Shown in pieces: positions 1 to 7,645 of a stretch of DNA of 31,679 bases (its first letter is position 1; each line of letters opens with the position of its first letter). Source of the stretch: Bacillota bacterium (GTDB lineage Bacteria; Bacillota_I; Bacilli_A; Acholeplasmatales; Acholeplasmataceae); the NCBI GenBank assembly GCA_023431045.1, contig JAEYXZ010000124.1:1-31679 (forward strand), in the 5' to 3' direction. The notes under the pieces were generated by a model. That model was not told the origin of the DNA, made no database searches, and worked only from the letters and a program-made list of their open reading frames with translations. A program made the translations under genes and the position numbers.

Positions 1-2189
1 GTGTCAATATGACGCATCCAATATGTGTCAATGACTCTTAACATAATAACTTTTAGGAATTCATTAAAGACTTCAGCTGGGAATTCATTTTTCTTGAAAT
101 CCATTTCTTTTTGAGCAAGTTCTTTTAGATATTCAGGAACTGTATTTTCATCAAGATCCTGTAATTTCTCAATTGAAAGGGTTCCTTTTGGAAAGAGTAA
201 TCCCTCAAAATGAGTGATGATTTGTTCATCATCAATATCGAATTGTCCACGCTTGACTTCACGAATAAATGGATACAGTTCATTATCAATGGTGTCATTA
301 ATAAATCCTCTAACTTTATCTTCAACTGAAATTTCAGTTAAAACTGCTGTTCTTTCGCCATAGATGATTTCTCTTTGAAGTCTTAAGACGTCATCATATT
401 TTAAAACGTTTTTTCTAATTTCCGAGTTGAAACCTTCAGAACGTTTTTGAGCACCAGTAATTAAACTAGAAATGATTTTAGAAGTGACTGGTTCTCCAGT
501 GGTTTGAGCTTTTTGTAATGTTCCAATAACCATCTTAAAACGATCTCCACCACGACGCACCATTAATTCATCCTCAGCACTAATAAAGAATCTAGAAAAC
601 CCTGGGTCTCCTTGTCTGCCGGCACGACCACGTAACTGGTTATCGATACGTCTCGCTTCATGTTTTTCAGAACCAAGAACTGCAAGACCCCCTAATTCCT
701 TAACGCCAGGTCCAAGCTTAATATCGGTACCGCGACCAGCCATATTGGTTGCAATCGTAACAGATCCTTTTTGACCAGCTTTGGCAATAATTTCTGCTTC
801 TCTTTCATGATTTTTAGCATTTAGAATTTCATGTGGTATACGACGTTTACGAAGTAACACGGAAATGAGTTCAGATGTTTCAACTGCAATCGTACCAATT
901 AACATTGGTTGACCAATTTGATAACGGCGTTCAACCTCATTCACGAGTGCTTCAAACTTTTCATCCGCTGTAACAAAGAAATAGTCTTTTGCATCATCAC
1001 GAATAACCGGTTTATTCGTTGGCACTTCAATGACATACATATTATAAATATCAATAAATTCTGCTTCTTCGGTTTTAGCTGTCCCAGTCATCCCTGACAA
1101 CTTATCATACATTCTAAAGAAGTTTTGATAAGTAATGGTTGCAACTGTGACAGTTTCTTTTTTAACTTCAACATTTTCTTTGGCTTCAATAGCTTGATGG
1201 AGTCCTTCTGAAAATTGTCTACCACGTAAAATACGACCAGTGAATTGGTCAATGATGAGAACTTCGCCATCTTGAACCATATATTCTTTATCACGGCTCA
1301 TCGTGAAGTTAGCTTTTAAGGCATTATTAATATGGTGTAATAATGATACATGCTTTAGATCATATAAGTTTTCGATACCAAAAACTTGTTCAGCTTTTGA
1401 AATCCCTTGAGGTGATAATTCAACGGTATTGGATTCAACATCAAGTTCATATTCATCATCATTAAGTGACTTCACATATCGATCAGCTTGTTGATACAAA
1501 CTTTGTGTTTGTTTAGCAGGACCAGAAATAATTAATGGCGTTCTCGCTTCATCAATTAAAATGGAGTCGACTTCATCGATGATTGCATATGGATAACCAC
1601 GTTGCGCGACCATGTCTTGATGGTATAAAACCATGTGGTCACGTAGATAGTCAAAACCTAATTCTGAGTTGGTTGAATACATCACATCACAGTCATATGC
1701 AGCACGTTTTTCTTCACGTGACAAGTCTCTTAGATTGAGTCCTACAGTTAAGCCTAAAAAGCGGAATAATGATCCGATTTCACCTTCTGCTTCACGTTTA
1801 GCTAAATATTCATTGACAGTAACAATATGAACACCTTTACCATTAAGTGCATTTAAATAGGCTGGCATAACAGCGGTTAAGGTTTTACCTTCACCGGTCT
1901 TCATTTCAGCGATATTACCATGATGGATGGCAATCCCTCCCATCACTTGCACAAAATAAGGTGTTAAACCTGTGACTCTTGTTGATGCTTCTCTAACGGT
2001 TGCAAATGCTTCAACTAAAATGTCATCGAGTGATTCACCTTGTTTAATACGTTCGCGGAAAAGACTTGCTTGACCTTTGAGTTCATCATCGCTTTTTTGC
2101 TTCATAACAGTTTCTAATTCGAAGACTTTCTCAGCGACTTTTTTATATTTTTTTAATGCTCTTTTGGTAGAATCAAACCATCCAAACAT
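1..2189 (-). CDS. secA: SecA preprotein translocase ATPase (3' end cut off by window)
   Basis: SecA is the cytosolic motor ATPase that pushes unfolded preproteins through SecYEG. About 729 codons are open from ATG at 2189 to the left edge. The hand translation shows the Walker A motif MKTGEGKT at about residues 96-103, the DEAD-like IDEVDS near 204-209, the nucleotide-binding MAGRGTDIKLG block and the QLRGRAGRQGDPG helicase motif. It runs off the edge at the conserved TYWMRHID of the helical scaffold domain, so roughly the last 80-110 residues, including any C-terminal zinc tail, are outside the window. An AAAGGATG Shine-Dalgarno precedes the start. It lies 41 bases after the Nudix gene and probably shares its transcript with the DUF3137 and Nudix genes. 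In many Firmicutes secA sits beside hpf; here the two are 24 kb apart. Identification is secure. Confidence 0.97.
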   Translation of the reverse strand, partial: MFGWFDSTKRALKKYKKVAEKVFELETVMKQKSDDELKGQASLFRERIKQGESLDDILVEAFATVREASTRVTGLTPYFVQVMGGIAIHHGNIAEMKTGEGKTLTAVMPAYLNALNGKGVHIVTVNEYLAKREAEGEIGSLFRFLGLTVGLNLRDLSREEKRAAYDCDVMYSTNSELGFDYLRDHMVLYHQDMVAQRGYPYAIIDEVDSILIDEARTPLIISGPAKQTQSLYQQADRYVKSLNDDEYELDVESNTVELSPQGISKAEQVFGIENLYDLKHVSLLHHINNALKANFTMSRDKEYMVQDGEVLIIDQFTGRILRGRQFSEGLHQAIEAKENVEVKKETVTVATITYQNFFRMYDKLSGMTGTAKTEEAEFIDIYNMYVIEVPTNKPVIRDDAKDYFFVTADEKFEALVNEVERRYQIGQPMLIGTIAVETSELISVLLRKRRIPHEILNAKNHEREAEIIAKAGQKGSVTIATNMAGRGTDIKLGPGVKELGGLAVLGSEKHEARRIDNQLRGRAGRQGDPGFSRFFISAEDELMVRRGGDRFKMVIGTLQKAQTTGEPVTSKIISSLITGAQKRSEGFNSEIRKNVLKYDDVLRLQREIIYGERTAVLTEISVEDKVRGFINDTIDNELYPFIREVKRGQFDIDDEQIITHFEGLLFPKGTLSIEKLQDLDENTVPEYLKELAQKEMDFKKNEFPAEVFNEFLKVIMLRVIDTYWMRHID

Positions 2190-2230
2190 TGCATTCACAT
2201 CCTTTATCAGTTTACTTTGTATATGATACC

Positions 2231-2689
2231 TTATTTAACTTTTTTATTCAAGAGATACTCTTTGAGTATCATCCGGTTATGTGGGACCACAAGATCCCAT
2301 GGAACTTGATTGATTTCGAACCATTGAAGACTCTTAACCTCTTCATCACTTGCCTTTAATTCACCTTCATATGAATCAACCACAAAAATGTTATCAACAA
2401 TATAAACCACATCACCATTAGGGTAAGTAAATAAGAAGTCCTTGCCGGTATATGTTTTAAACAAATGACATTTTGTGATGTTAATATTGAGTTCTTCTTT
2501 GACTTCGCGAATGAGTGTTTCTTCTAATGTTTCACCAATTTCAAGTGATCCACCATGAAAACCCCAAAGTCCATTATCTGCTCTTTGTTGTAATAAAAGC
2601 TTTCCGTCTTCTTCAATGATGGCACCACATGCAACCATGATGAGTGGTTCTTTTCCCACTTTTTTTCTTAAATCTAAAATATATCCCAT
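2231..2689 (-). CDS. Nudix hydrolase
   Basis: This 152-residue protein belongs to the Nudix superfamily, which hydrolyses nucleoside diphosphates linked to another group, using a divalent metal. The Nudix box is readable: G-x5-E-x7-REVKEELNI around residues 47-69, preceded by the typical GLWGFHGGSLEIGE stretch. The Gly normally found in the last EExG part of the box is Asn here; the metal-binding glutamates are kept. The substrate cannot be told from sequence; an MutT/ADP-ribose/NADH-type housecleaning role is possible. The start is supported by GAGGA, which overlaps the TGA stop of the upstream DUF3137 gene (8-base gap), indicating translational coupling. secA follows 41 bases downstream. 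Confidence 0.9.
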   Translation of the reverse strand: MGYILDLRKKVGKEPLIMVACGAIIEEDGKLLLQQRADNGLWGFHGGSLEIGETLEETLIREVKEELNINITKCHLFKTYTGKDFLFTYPNGDVVYIVDNIFVVDSYEGELKASDEEVKSLQWFEINQVPWDLVVPHNRMILKEYLLNKKVK

Positions 2690-2697
2690 GAAAATCC

Positions 2698-3615
2698 TCA
2701 GTCATTCATGTATTTATCTTTTGATAAACCAAATTCATTAATAAGCACTGCCATCAAATCAGTTTCGGATTGATAACGTTTAAGATTTTCTTCATTAAGT
2801 GGATACTTTAGTCTTGGTTCAAGACTGTTTGAATTATTATTGATAGCGATGTGTAATTCATCTCCACGATATAAGAGTGATACCGTACCGCCCATCATAC
2901 TTTCAAATTCTAATAATTTTTCAATCATTGAAGGTGTAACAATGTAGAATGCATGTTGTGGATCAGTCGATTCCATTAAGAACTTTTTATTGAAAGCGAT
3001 ACTTTCTGTTTCTACTTTCTTAAATCCTTTTGGTGCAATCGAGAAACCTAACCATGATTTTTCTAAAATTCTCACTTGATCTTTAAAAGCTTCATCAAAT
3101 TTAAAAATTAACCAACGACCTTTAAAATAGGTTTGATAGGATACATGTCTATTCCCTTTTGAGTCATAAGTTACATGTCGTTCTTCCATATGGAAATCAC
3201 ATGCTTGGATTTTGACACCTTTATATTCACAAGTGACTAAATCTTCACCTTTATAACGGTCAGGTTGTTTAACCAGTCCAGTGGCAAGCACTCTTGAAAG
3301 ATTGAGTGAATCTTCTGGATTATAGTAAACATTTTGATACATTTCTTCTAGTAAAGCTTTAATTAAATTTAATTTAAATTTCTTAGTAAATGGTCTTGAT
3401 TTAGATGATGCAATGGCACCAAAAATAATCCCAATAACAAATAAAATCATGCCTATGATGATACCAAAAACGACGACAGTTTCACCAAACAGTGCACTCA
3501 AAATAGCGATTGCAGCACCGGCAATAATGAAGATAATACTAATTCGACTATTCTTTGCATAGACTGAATATATCGCTTGTCTTTCTTGTTCTAGTTGTTC
3601 TATTCCTTTAATCAT
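2698..3615 (-). CDS. DUF3137-type membrane protein, LemA partner
   Basis: This 305-residue protein has two adjacent hydrophobic helices near the N terminus (about 24-44 and 46-68) followed by a soluble domain of about 230 residues. The pattern, with a GxxG-rich helix pair and a domain containing a YFKGRWLIF-like strand, matches DUF3137 proteins. In many bacteria these are encoded directly beside lemA, as here. The biochemical function of the family is unknown; a membrane-surface role with LemA is inference from the conserved pairing. The start follows an AGAGGAA Shine-Dalgarno with short spacing. An intrinsic terminator lies between lemA and this gene (3638-3665), so its expression may depend on read-through. 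It is coupled to the Nudix gene downstream. The family assignment is by pattern, not by search. Confidence 0.8.
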   Translation of the reverse strand: MIKGIEQLEQERQAIYSVYAKNSRISIIFIIAGAAIAILSALFGETVVVFGIIIGMILFVIGIIFGAIASSKSRPFTKKFKLNLIKALLEEMYQNVYYNPEDSLNLSRVLATGLVKQPDRYKGEDLVTCEYKGVKIQACDFHMEERHVTYDSKGNRHVSYQTYFKGRWLIFKFDEAFKDQVRILEKSWLGFSIAPKGFKKVETESIAFNKKFLMESTDPQHAFYIVTPSMIEKLLEFESMMGGTVSLLYRGDELHIAINNNSNSLEPRLKYPLNEENLKRYQSETDLMAVLINEFGLSKDKYMND

Positions 3616-3637
3616 TTCCTCTATCCCTCACATTCAT

Positions 3638-3665
3638 AAAAAAGCAGAAACAAGACTGTTTCTGC
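3638..3665 (-). terminator. Intrinsic terminator between lemA and the DUF3137 gene
   Basis: A 9-bp perfect hairpin (GCAGAAACA / TGTTTCTGC, 4-base loop, 3644-3665) is followed on the minus strand by six T residues (3638-3643). It lies about 20 bases after the lemA stop and about 22 bases before the DUF3137 start. I see no promoter between it and the next gene, so it probably works as a partial terminator that lowers expression of the downstream genes relative to lemA. Confidence 0.8.
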
Positions 3666-3685
3666 CACTTTAAATGACATCAATT

Positions 3686-4246
3686 TCAGAAATTAAATTC
3701 GACGTCTTGTCTTTTAGAAGCTTCTGCTTCAAAGAAATCCTTCTTAACAAAGTGCTTCCAGCCAGCAATAATTGATGAAGGGAAGACAACAACTTTTTGA
3801 TTATAAATTGAAACATTGGAGTTGTACACACGACGTGCGGCTTGTAGATTTTCTTCAACTTCCATTGTTGCATCTTGTAACTTCGCAAAATTTGTACTTG
3901 CTTTTAAATCAGGATATTGTTCAACAACAACATTGATTGCTGACATACCTGCAGCGAGTTGATTCGCGAATTCTTGTTTTTCTGCCATTGGAGCATTATG
4001 AGCTGGTTGACGCATAGCGATAACTTTCGCTAAGGTTTCTTGTTCATGTTTTGCATAACCCTTCGTTGCAGAAACCATCTTAGTTAATAAATCATATCTT
4101 TTTGTTAAAGCAATATCGATACTTGATTCGGATTCATCAATTTTAACAATCATCGTATTGAAGGCATTAACTTCAGTAAAGTACCAAATGACGAAGACGA
4201 TTAATAGGAATCCAAGGACCCCTAAAACTATAAATAACCATTCCAT
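3686..4246 (-). CDS. lemA: LemA family protein
   Basis: This 186-residue protein has an N-terminal membrane anchor (about residues 3-23, MEWLFIVLGVLGFLLIV) and a long helical domain with the family pattern: YFTEVNAFNTM, then SSIDIALTKRYDLLTKMV, then ARRVYNSNVSIYNQ and a C-terminal FPSSIIAGW stretch. LemA proteins are small N-out membrane proteins of uncertain function; the best-conserved context is a neighbouring DUF3137 gene, present here. The start has an AAGGAG site (4256-4261). Its promoter sits in the last codons of metK (4291-4319), and a palindrome lies in its 5' leader. A terminator follows directly after the stop. Confidence 0.95.
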   Translation of the reverse strand: MEWLFIVLGVLGFLLIVFVIWYFTEVNAFNTMIVKIDESESSIDIALTKRYDLLTKMVSATKGYAKHEQETLAKVIAMRQPAHNAPMAEKQEFANQLAAGMSAINVVVEQYPDLKASTNFAKLQDATMEVEENLQAARRVYNSNVSIYNQKVVVFPSSIIAGWKHFVKKDFFEAEASKRQDVEFNF

Positions 4247-4262
4247 TTTCCCATTCTCCTTG

Positions 4263-4280
4263 TTAACATATCTATGTTAA
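4263..4280 (-). promoter_or_regulatory. Palindrome in the lemA leader (candidate operator)
   Basis: The sequence TTAACATA-TC-TATGTTAA is an 8-bp inverted repeat with a 2-base centre. It lies immediately downstream of the predicted lemA transcription start and just upstream of the Shine-Dalgarno. The loop is too short for a good RNA hairpin, so a dimeric DNA-binding repressor is the more natural reading. No regulator can be named. Confidence 0.4.
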
Positions 4281-4290
4281 ACTAGATACT

Positions 4291-4319
4291 ATTTTACACT
4301 AATTGTTGAAAAATATCAA
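4291..4319 (-). promoter_or_regulatory. Promoter of lemA inside the metK 3' end
   Basis: On the minus strand TTGATA (4314-4319) is separated by exactly 17 bases from TAAAAT (4291-4296). The -10 box begins with the metK stop codon TAA. Predicted transcription start is near 4284. Confidence 0.6.
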
Positions 4320-5454
4320 TGTTCGATAATTTTTCCCATGTAAAGATTTCATCAAGTTTTCCAAAATGGCCATTATTAACAGTAAATTTGAATATAGGGC
4401 GTTTTAGACCTAGTGAGTTGATGATTGATTTTGGAGTTAGTGGATAGTGTTTCAAAATCCATTTTTCAATCACAGAATCAAGAACTTTTCCAGTTCCAAA
4501 AGTATTGACAAAGATGGATACTGGATGAGCAACACCAATCGCGTATGCCAATTGGATTTCGCACATCTTTGCAACTTTTGATGCGACGATTTGTTTTGCT
4601 AAAAAGCGTGCCATGTATGAAGCTGAGCGATCCACTTTAGATGAATCTTTTCCTGAAAATGCTCCACCACCATGATGCGCATATCCACCATATGTGTCGA
4701 CAATTAATTTACGACCTGTTAGTCCTGAATCACCAACCGGTCCGCCAATCACGAATCTTCCTGTTGGATTGATGTAATATTTTGTTTCATCACTTAATAG
4801 ATGACTTGGAATGACAGGTTTAATCACATGTTCTAAGATATCTTTTTTAACTTCAGCAAGTGATTTTTCTTCAAAGTGTTGAGTTGAAACAACGATTGCA
4901 GATACTGCAACAGGGTGATGATTGTCATCATAGATGACAGAAACTTGGGACTTACCATCTGGTCCTAAACCTTTAACAATACCTTGTTCTCTTACAATAG
5001 CTAGTCTCTTGGTAAGTTCGTGTGCTAAAAAGATTGGTAGTGGGAGTAATGCTTCCGTATCATCTTTTGCATATCCAAACATGATACCTTGATCACCGGC
5101 ACCTTGTTCTTTTTCTGATGTTTCATTGACGCCAAGAGCAATATCTGGACTTTGAGTATTTAACTCAATATGATATTTAGCACTTTCAGCTTCAAAGATA
5201 AAATGGATATTATCATAACCACTTTCTTTAATAGCTTGTTTTGCAATTTCGATGATTTTAGTTTCATTGATGTTTGCTTTAGTTGTTACTTCACCAAAAA
5301 TAAATACTGAAGTATTAGCAAGAGCTACCTCAATTGCACATCTTGAATCTGGATCTTCAGATAAGCAATAATCTAGGATGCTATCTGCAATATAATCAGA
5401 TACTTTATCTGGATGACCTTTTGTAACTGACTCGCTTGAAAAAATATAACTCAT
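4294..5454 (-). CDS. metK: S-adenosylmethionine synthetase
   Basis: MetK makes S-adenosylmethionine from ATP and methionine, releasing phosphate and pyrophosphate. The 386-residue protein carries the family signatures: SSESVTKGHPDKVSD at the N terminus (His14 region), the GAGDQGIMFGYA motif near 116-127, and the glycine-rich GGGAFSGKDSSKVDRS phosphate-binding loop near 258-273. Length is typical. The start follows AAAGAGG. It is preceded by a SAM-I riboswitch with a complete expression platform, so transcription should fall when SAM is plentiful. The lemA promoter overlaps its 3' end. Assignment is secure. Confidence 0.98.
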   Translation of the reverse strand: MSYIFSSESVTKGHPDKVSDYIADSILDYCLSEDPDSRCAIEVALANTSVFIFGEVTTKANINETKIIEIAKQAIKESGYDNIHFIFEAESAKYHIELNTQSPDIALGVNETSEKEQGAGDQGIMFGYAKDDTEALLPLPIFLAHELTKRLAIVREQGIVKGLGPDGKSQVSVIYDDNHHPVAVSAIVVSTQHFEEKSLAEVKKDILEHVIKPVIPSHLLSDETKYYINPTGRFVIGGPVGDSGLTGRKLIVDTYGGYAHHGGGAFSGKDSSKVDRSASYMARFLAKQIVASKVAKMCEIQLAYAIGVAHPVSIFVNTFGTGKVLDSVIEKWILKHYPLTPKSIINSLGLKRPIFKFTVNNGHFGKLDEIFTWEKLSNIDIFQQLV

Positions 5455-5472
5455 ATTTCTAACCTCTTTCTA

Positions 5473-5502
5473 AATAAAAACGCATTCGATAAGGAATGCG
5501 TT
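5473..5502 (-). terminator. Riboswitch-controlled terminator of metK
   Basis: On the minus strand a 9-bp hairpin AACGCATTC / GAATGCGTT with a 6-base loop (5479-5502) is followed by TTTTTATTT. The competing antiterminator is also visible: ATAAGGAAT (5508-5516, the 3' side of aptamer helix P1) is perfectly complementary to ATTCCTTAT (5489-5497) in the terminator. Binding of SAM would hold P1 and free the terminator. Confidence 0.9.
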
Positions 5503-5510
5503 AGAATATT

Positions 5511-5607
5511 CCTTATTGTTGGGACACTACCCCCTATTGGTAAGCACCTAATTTAAATAGGTTGCTGCTACTTCAACGGCCAAATTCCTCCATAGCTCTG
5601 AATAAGT
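5511..5607 (-). ncRNA. SAM-I (S-box) riboswitch aptamer
   Basis: On the minus strand the conserved S-box elements appear in order: CTTATTCAGAG (P1 5' strand and following AGAG), GGAGGAATTTGGCC, GTTGAAG, GCAACC, AGGTGCTTACC, and AATAAGG closing P1 (5601-5606 pairs with 5512-5517). This is the Firmicutes SAM-sensing class upstream of metK. It acts by premature termination through the adjacent hairpin at 5473-5502. Recognised by motif; a covariance-model search was not run. Confidence 0.9.
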
Positions 5608-5628
5608 TCTTATGAATTTATTGATACC

Positions 5629-5657
5629 ATAATACACTAATTTTTATTAAAAGTAAA
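5629..5657 (-). promoter_or_regulatory. Promoter of the metK riboswitch transcript
   Basis: On the minus strand TTTACT (5652-5657) and TATTAT (5629-5634) are 17 bases apart, about 20 bases upstream of aptamer helix P1. The boxes are moderately close to consensus. Confidence 0.5.
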
Positions 5658-5716
5658 TCAATTGGAATAGTGACTTGATAATTGTGAAATGATTTACAAT
5701 TTTTAATGAATCTGGG

Positions 5717-7042
5717 TTATAGATTGTGATAAAGTTGATCTAATTCTTCATTATATCTTAAGAACGTTTCCTTTAGATTGTAATCAAAATAAGGAATTAA
5801 TTCTTTTTGAAAGAAAGTAAGTGCTTGATTGTGAGTATAAGGTCTACGATAAGTTGATACACTTCTTAATGACACATACATATCGGAAAGCAAAATAATC
5901 TGTGCTTCAATATTGGGTTGAATTTTACCCATTTCTTTTAAGAATGTTTCAGAGGCATTATTCTCATGATGGACTCTTAAGATATCCATTGATTTTTGTG
6001 CAAGTTGAAGGCGTCTAGCAATTCTTCCACCAAGTTCGGTTTTCTCTTTTAACATATCATAGGTGTGTTCATCATATGTTTCACGATCCATGACGAGTTC
6101 TTGAATTTCATCAAACTTCAAATGTATCAATACATAATCTTCAACTTCTTTTTTACTTTCATCACTTAAGTTATAAAAATTAGCTAATGCATGAGACATC
6201 ACCGCAACTTGATTTGCATGTTTCTCATCAAGTAATGAAGAGGATGCAGAAAAGACGACAGAGAATAAATTCTTAACGATGTGCGCAAAGTCACTTTGAA
6301 CTTGACGACGTTTAGTTAATTCTTTTTTGCGTTCATCTTGAATGGACTGCCCAATCGAAACAATGACATATAAAACCAGGTAAAACATTGCGAAAATGAT
6401 CGTTCTTAAGACTAAATCCCCAAACTCACGTGTTAATACTTTTTGTTGAATGAATTCAGCCCATCCGAGATTGGCATCAAAGAAGTTATGAGTCCAAACA
6501 AAGTGAATGATGATCACAACTCCTAGTAGTGAGACGAAACTTGTTGAAAGTAATTTCTTATCTTGGTAAAGTGATATTTGAACGAGTGCATAATAGATTA
6601 ATACATAAGCCGCTGTCTCAAAGATCGCATTTGGATTGACATTATCATCATTAACACCACCATAAATACGAAGATATACAAGCATTGCAGAAATAAAAAT
6701 ATAAAATGATGAGACATACATTGCAATTTGTTGTTTGGTTTTATCATGATGGTCTAAATTAATAAGGTTTGTTAATAGTTTATTAATTGCATATGTGATT
6801 GGAAATGCAAGTGCGGTAATTAACCAGTCCATTAATGGTCGATCAGACACGAGCGCTAAAAAGAAAAAAATGACTGAATAAACTAAGTTTGAGACAAAGA
6901 CAATATTTTTAATAACGACATTTCGACGGTGTAATACCGCGACATCATTAGCGATATCAATACCGGTTTCAAACCCAAAAAACTTGGCAAATAATCGCTT
7001 GCCAAGACCTTTTAGCTTTTGTTTGGGTTTGTTAAAATTCAT
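5717..7042 (-). CDS. Six-helix membrane protein with degenerate HD-GYP-like domain
   Basis: This 441-residue protein has about six membrane helices (near 43-67, 72-95, 105-127, 140-160, 166-186, 209-232), a charged linker, and a cytosolic C-terminal domain. That domain follows the layout of HD-GYP phosphodiesterases: HANQVAVMSHALA (His275), a YVLIHLKFDEI stretch where HDIGK would be, GGRIARRL, HHE at 358-360, and an IILLSDMYVSLRS...RRPY tail. The central Asp of the HD pair is Leu308, the His of the following metal motif is lost, and no GYP motif exists. It is probably catalytically inactive and may sense or bind a nucleotide or partner; this is inference. It starts 6 bases after the pgpA-like gene, so it is co-transcribed with it. 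A distant relation to other HD-domain membrane proteins is the alternative. Confidence 0.7.
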   Translation of the reverse strand: MNFNKPKQKLKGLGKRLFAKFFGFETGIDIANDVAVLHRRNVVIKNIVFVSNLVYSVIFFFLALVSDRPLMDWLITALAFPITYAINKLLTNLINLDHHDKTKQQIAMYVSSFYIFISAMLVYLRIYGGVNDDNVNPNAIFETAAYVLIYYALVQISLYQDKKLLSTSFVSLLGVVIIIHFVWTHNFFDANLGWAEFIQQKVLTREFGDLVLRTIIFAMFYLVLYVIVSIGQSIQDERKKELTKRRQVQSDFAHIVKNLFSVVFSASSSLLDEKHANQVAVMSHALANFYNLSDESKKEVEDYVLIHLKFDEIQELVMDRETYDEHTYDMLKEKTELGGRIARRLQLAQKSMDILRVHHENNASETFLKEMGKIQPNIEAQIILLSDMYVSLRSVSTYRRPYTHNQALTFFQKELIPYFDYNLKETFLRYNEELDQLYHNL

Positions 7043-7048
7043 GAATAA

Positions 7049-7645
7049 TCAGTCCTTTTTTTTCTTGCCTTTTTGATCACCAAATAATTCGTAGATCGAT
7101 GTTTTATGGTAACTAGGGTTTTCAAGTGCTTGATCTTCACTCATCACTTGTGCAACTCTGGTTGATGCTGCTGCAGCAATCGCACCAACGATATCATCTA
7201 ATAAAGTATGGCAATGGCCATCTTTTTTACCGTCTTCATTGAGTTTTGCTACAACACCTTTTTTATTGACATCAATGTCACCAAAGTTTGTTTGACCGAT
7301 TGATCCAAAGTTTCTAGCAACATCAAGGCCTAATGTTTCATCAAGTCCAAATAATCCTAGGTCATAGTATAAGATATCTTGAATAGGGCCTTTAAACATC
7401 TTTTCTTCTGCAAGTCGGTCGACTTCAGCAGCGAATTGAACATGATGAAAGACATCTCTAAAGGTTAGAATCTTTTCAACCGATTCTAGACACAATTGAA
7501 AATCAATTTCAGGATGATACTTGCTTTGTTGCTGATGGGTAATTTTCGCGATTTCAACGAGTTCAACACCACGACTTCTTAGCGTTGCGATGTTGAGCTG
7601 TAACATTTCGTCACGATTGTATACTAATTTTACGTTTTTATTCAT
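7049..7645 (-). CDS. PgpA/YutG-family protein (phosphatidylglycerophosphatase A-like)
   Basis: This 198-residue protein matches the soluble Firmicutes PgpA-like family (YutG type). The N-terminal helical part contains LRSRGVELVEIAKI and CLESVEKIL; the C-terminal core contains the family signature GSIGQTNFGDID (about 114-125) and LLDDIVGAIAAAASTRVAQ (about 147-165), whose acidic residues are the likely metal and phosphate-handling site. Relatives dephosphorylate phosphatidylglycerophosphate, giving phosphatidylglycerol, though activity of the YutG branch is less certain. The last 15 or so residues are a lysine-rich tail. Its ATG overlaps the TGA of fmt (ATGA), and the HD-GYP-like membrane gene follows after 6 bases. 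Confidence 0.85.
   Translation of the reverse strand: MNKNVKLVYNRDEMLQLNIATLRSRGVELVEIAKITHQQQSKYHPEIDFQLCLESVEKILTFRDVFHHVQFAAEVDRLAEEKMFKGPIQDILYYDLGLFGLDETLGLDVARNFGSIGQTNFGDIDVNKKGVVAKLNEDGKKDGHCHTLLDDIVGAIAAAASTRVAQVMSEDQALENPSYHKTSIYELFGDQKGKKKKD

Noticed and set aside
4263..4280. Terminator for metK
   Set aside because: The inverted repeat has a 2-base centre, only A-T rich pairs and no T run, so it is a poor RNA terminator; operator is preferred.
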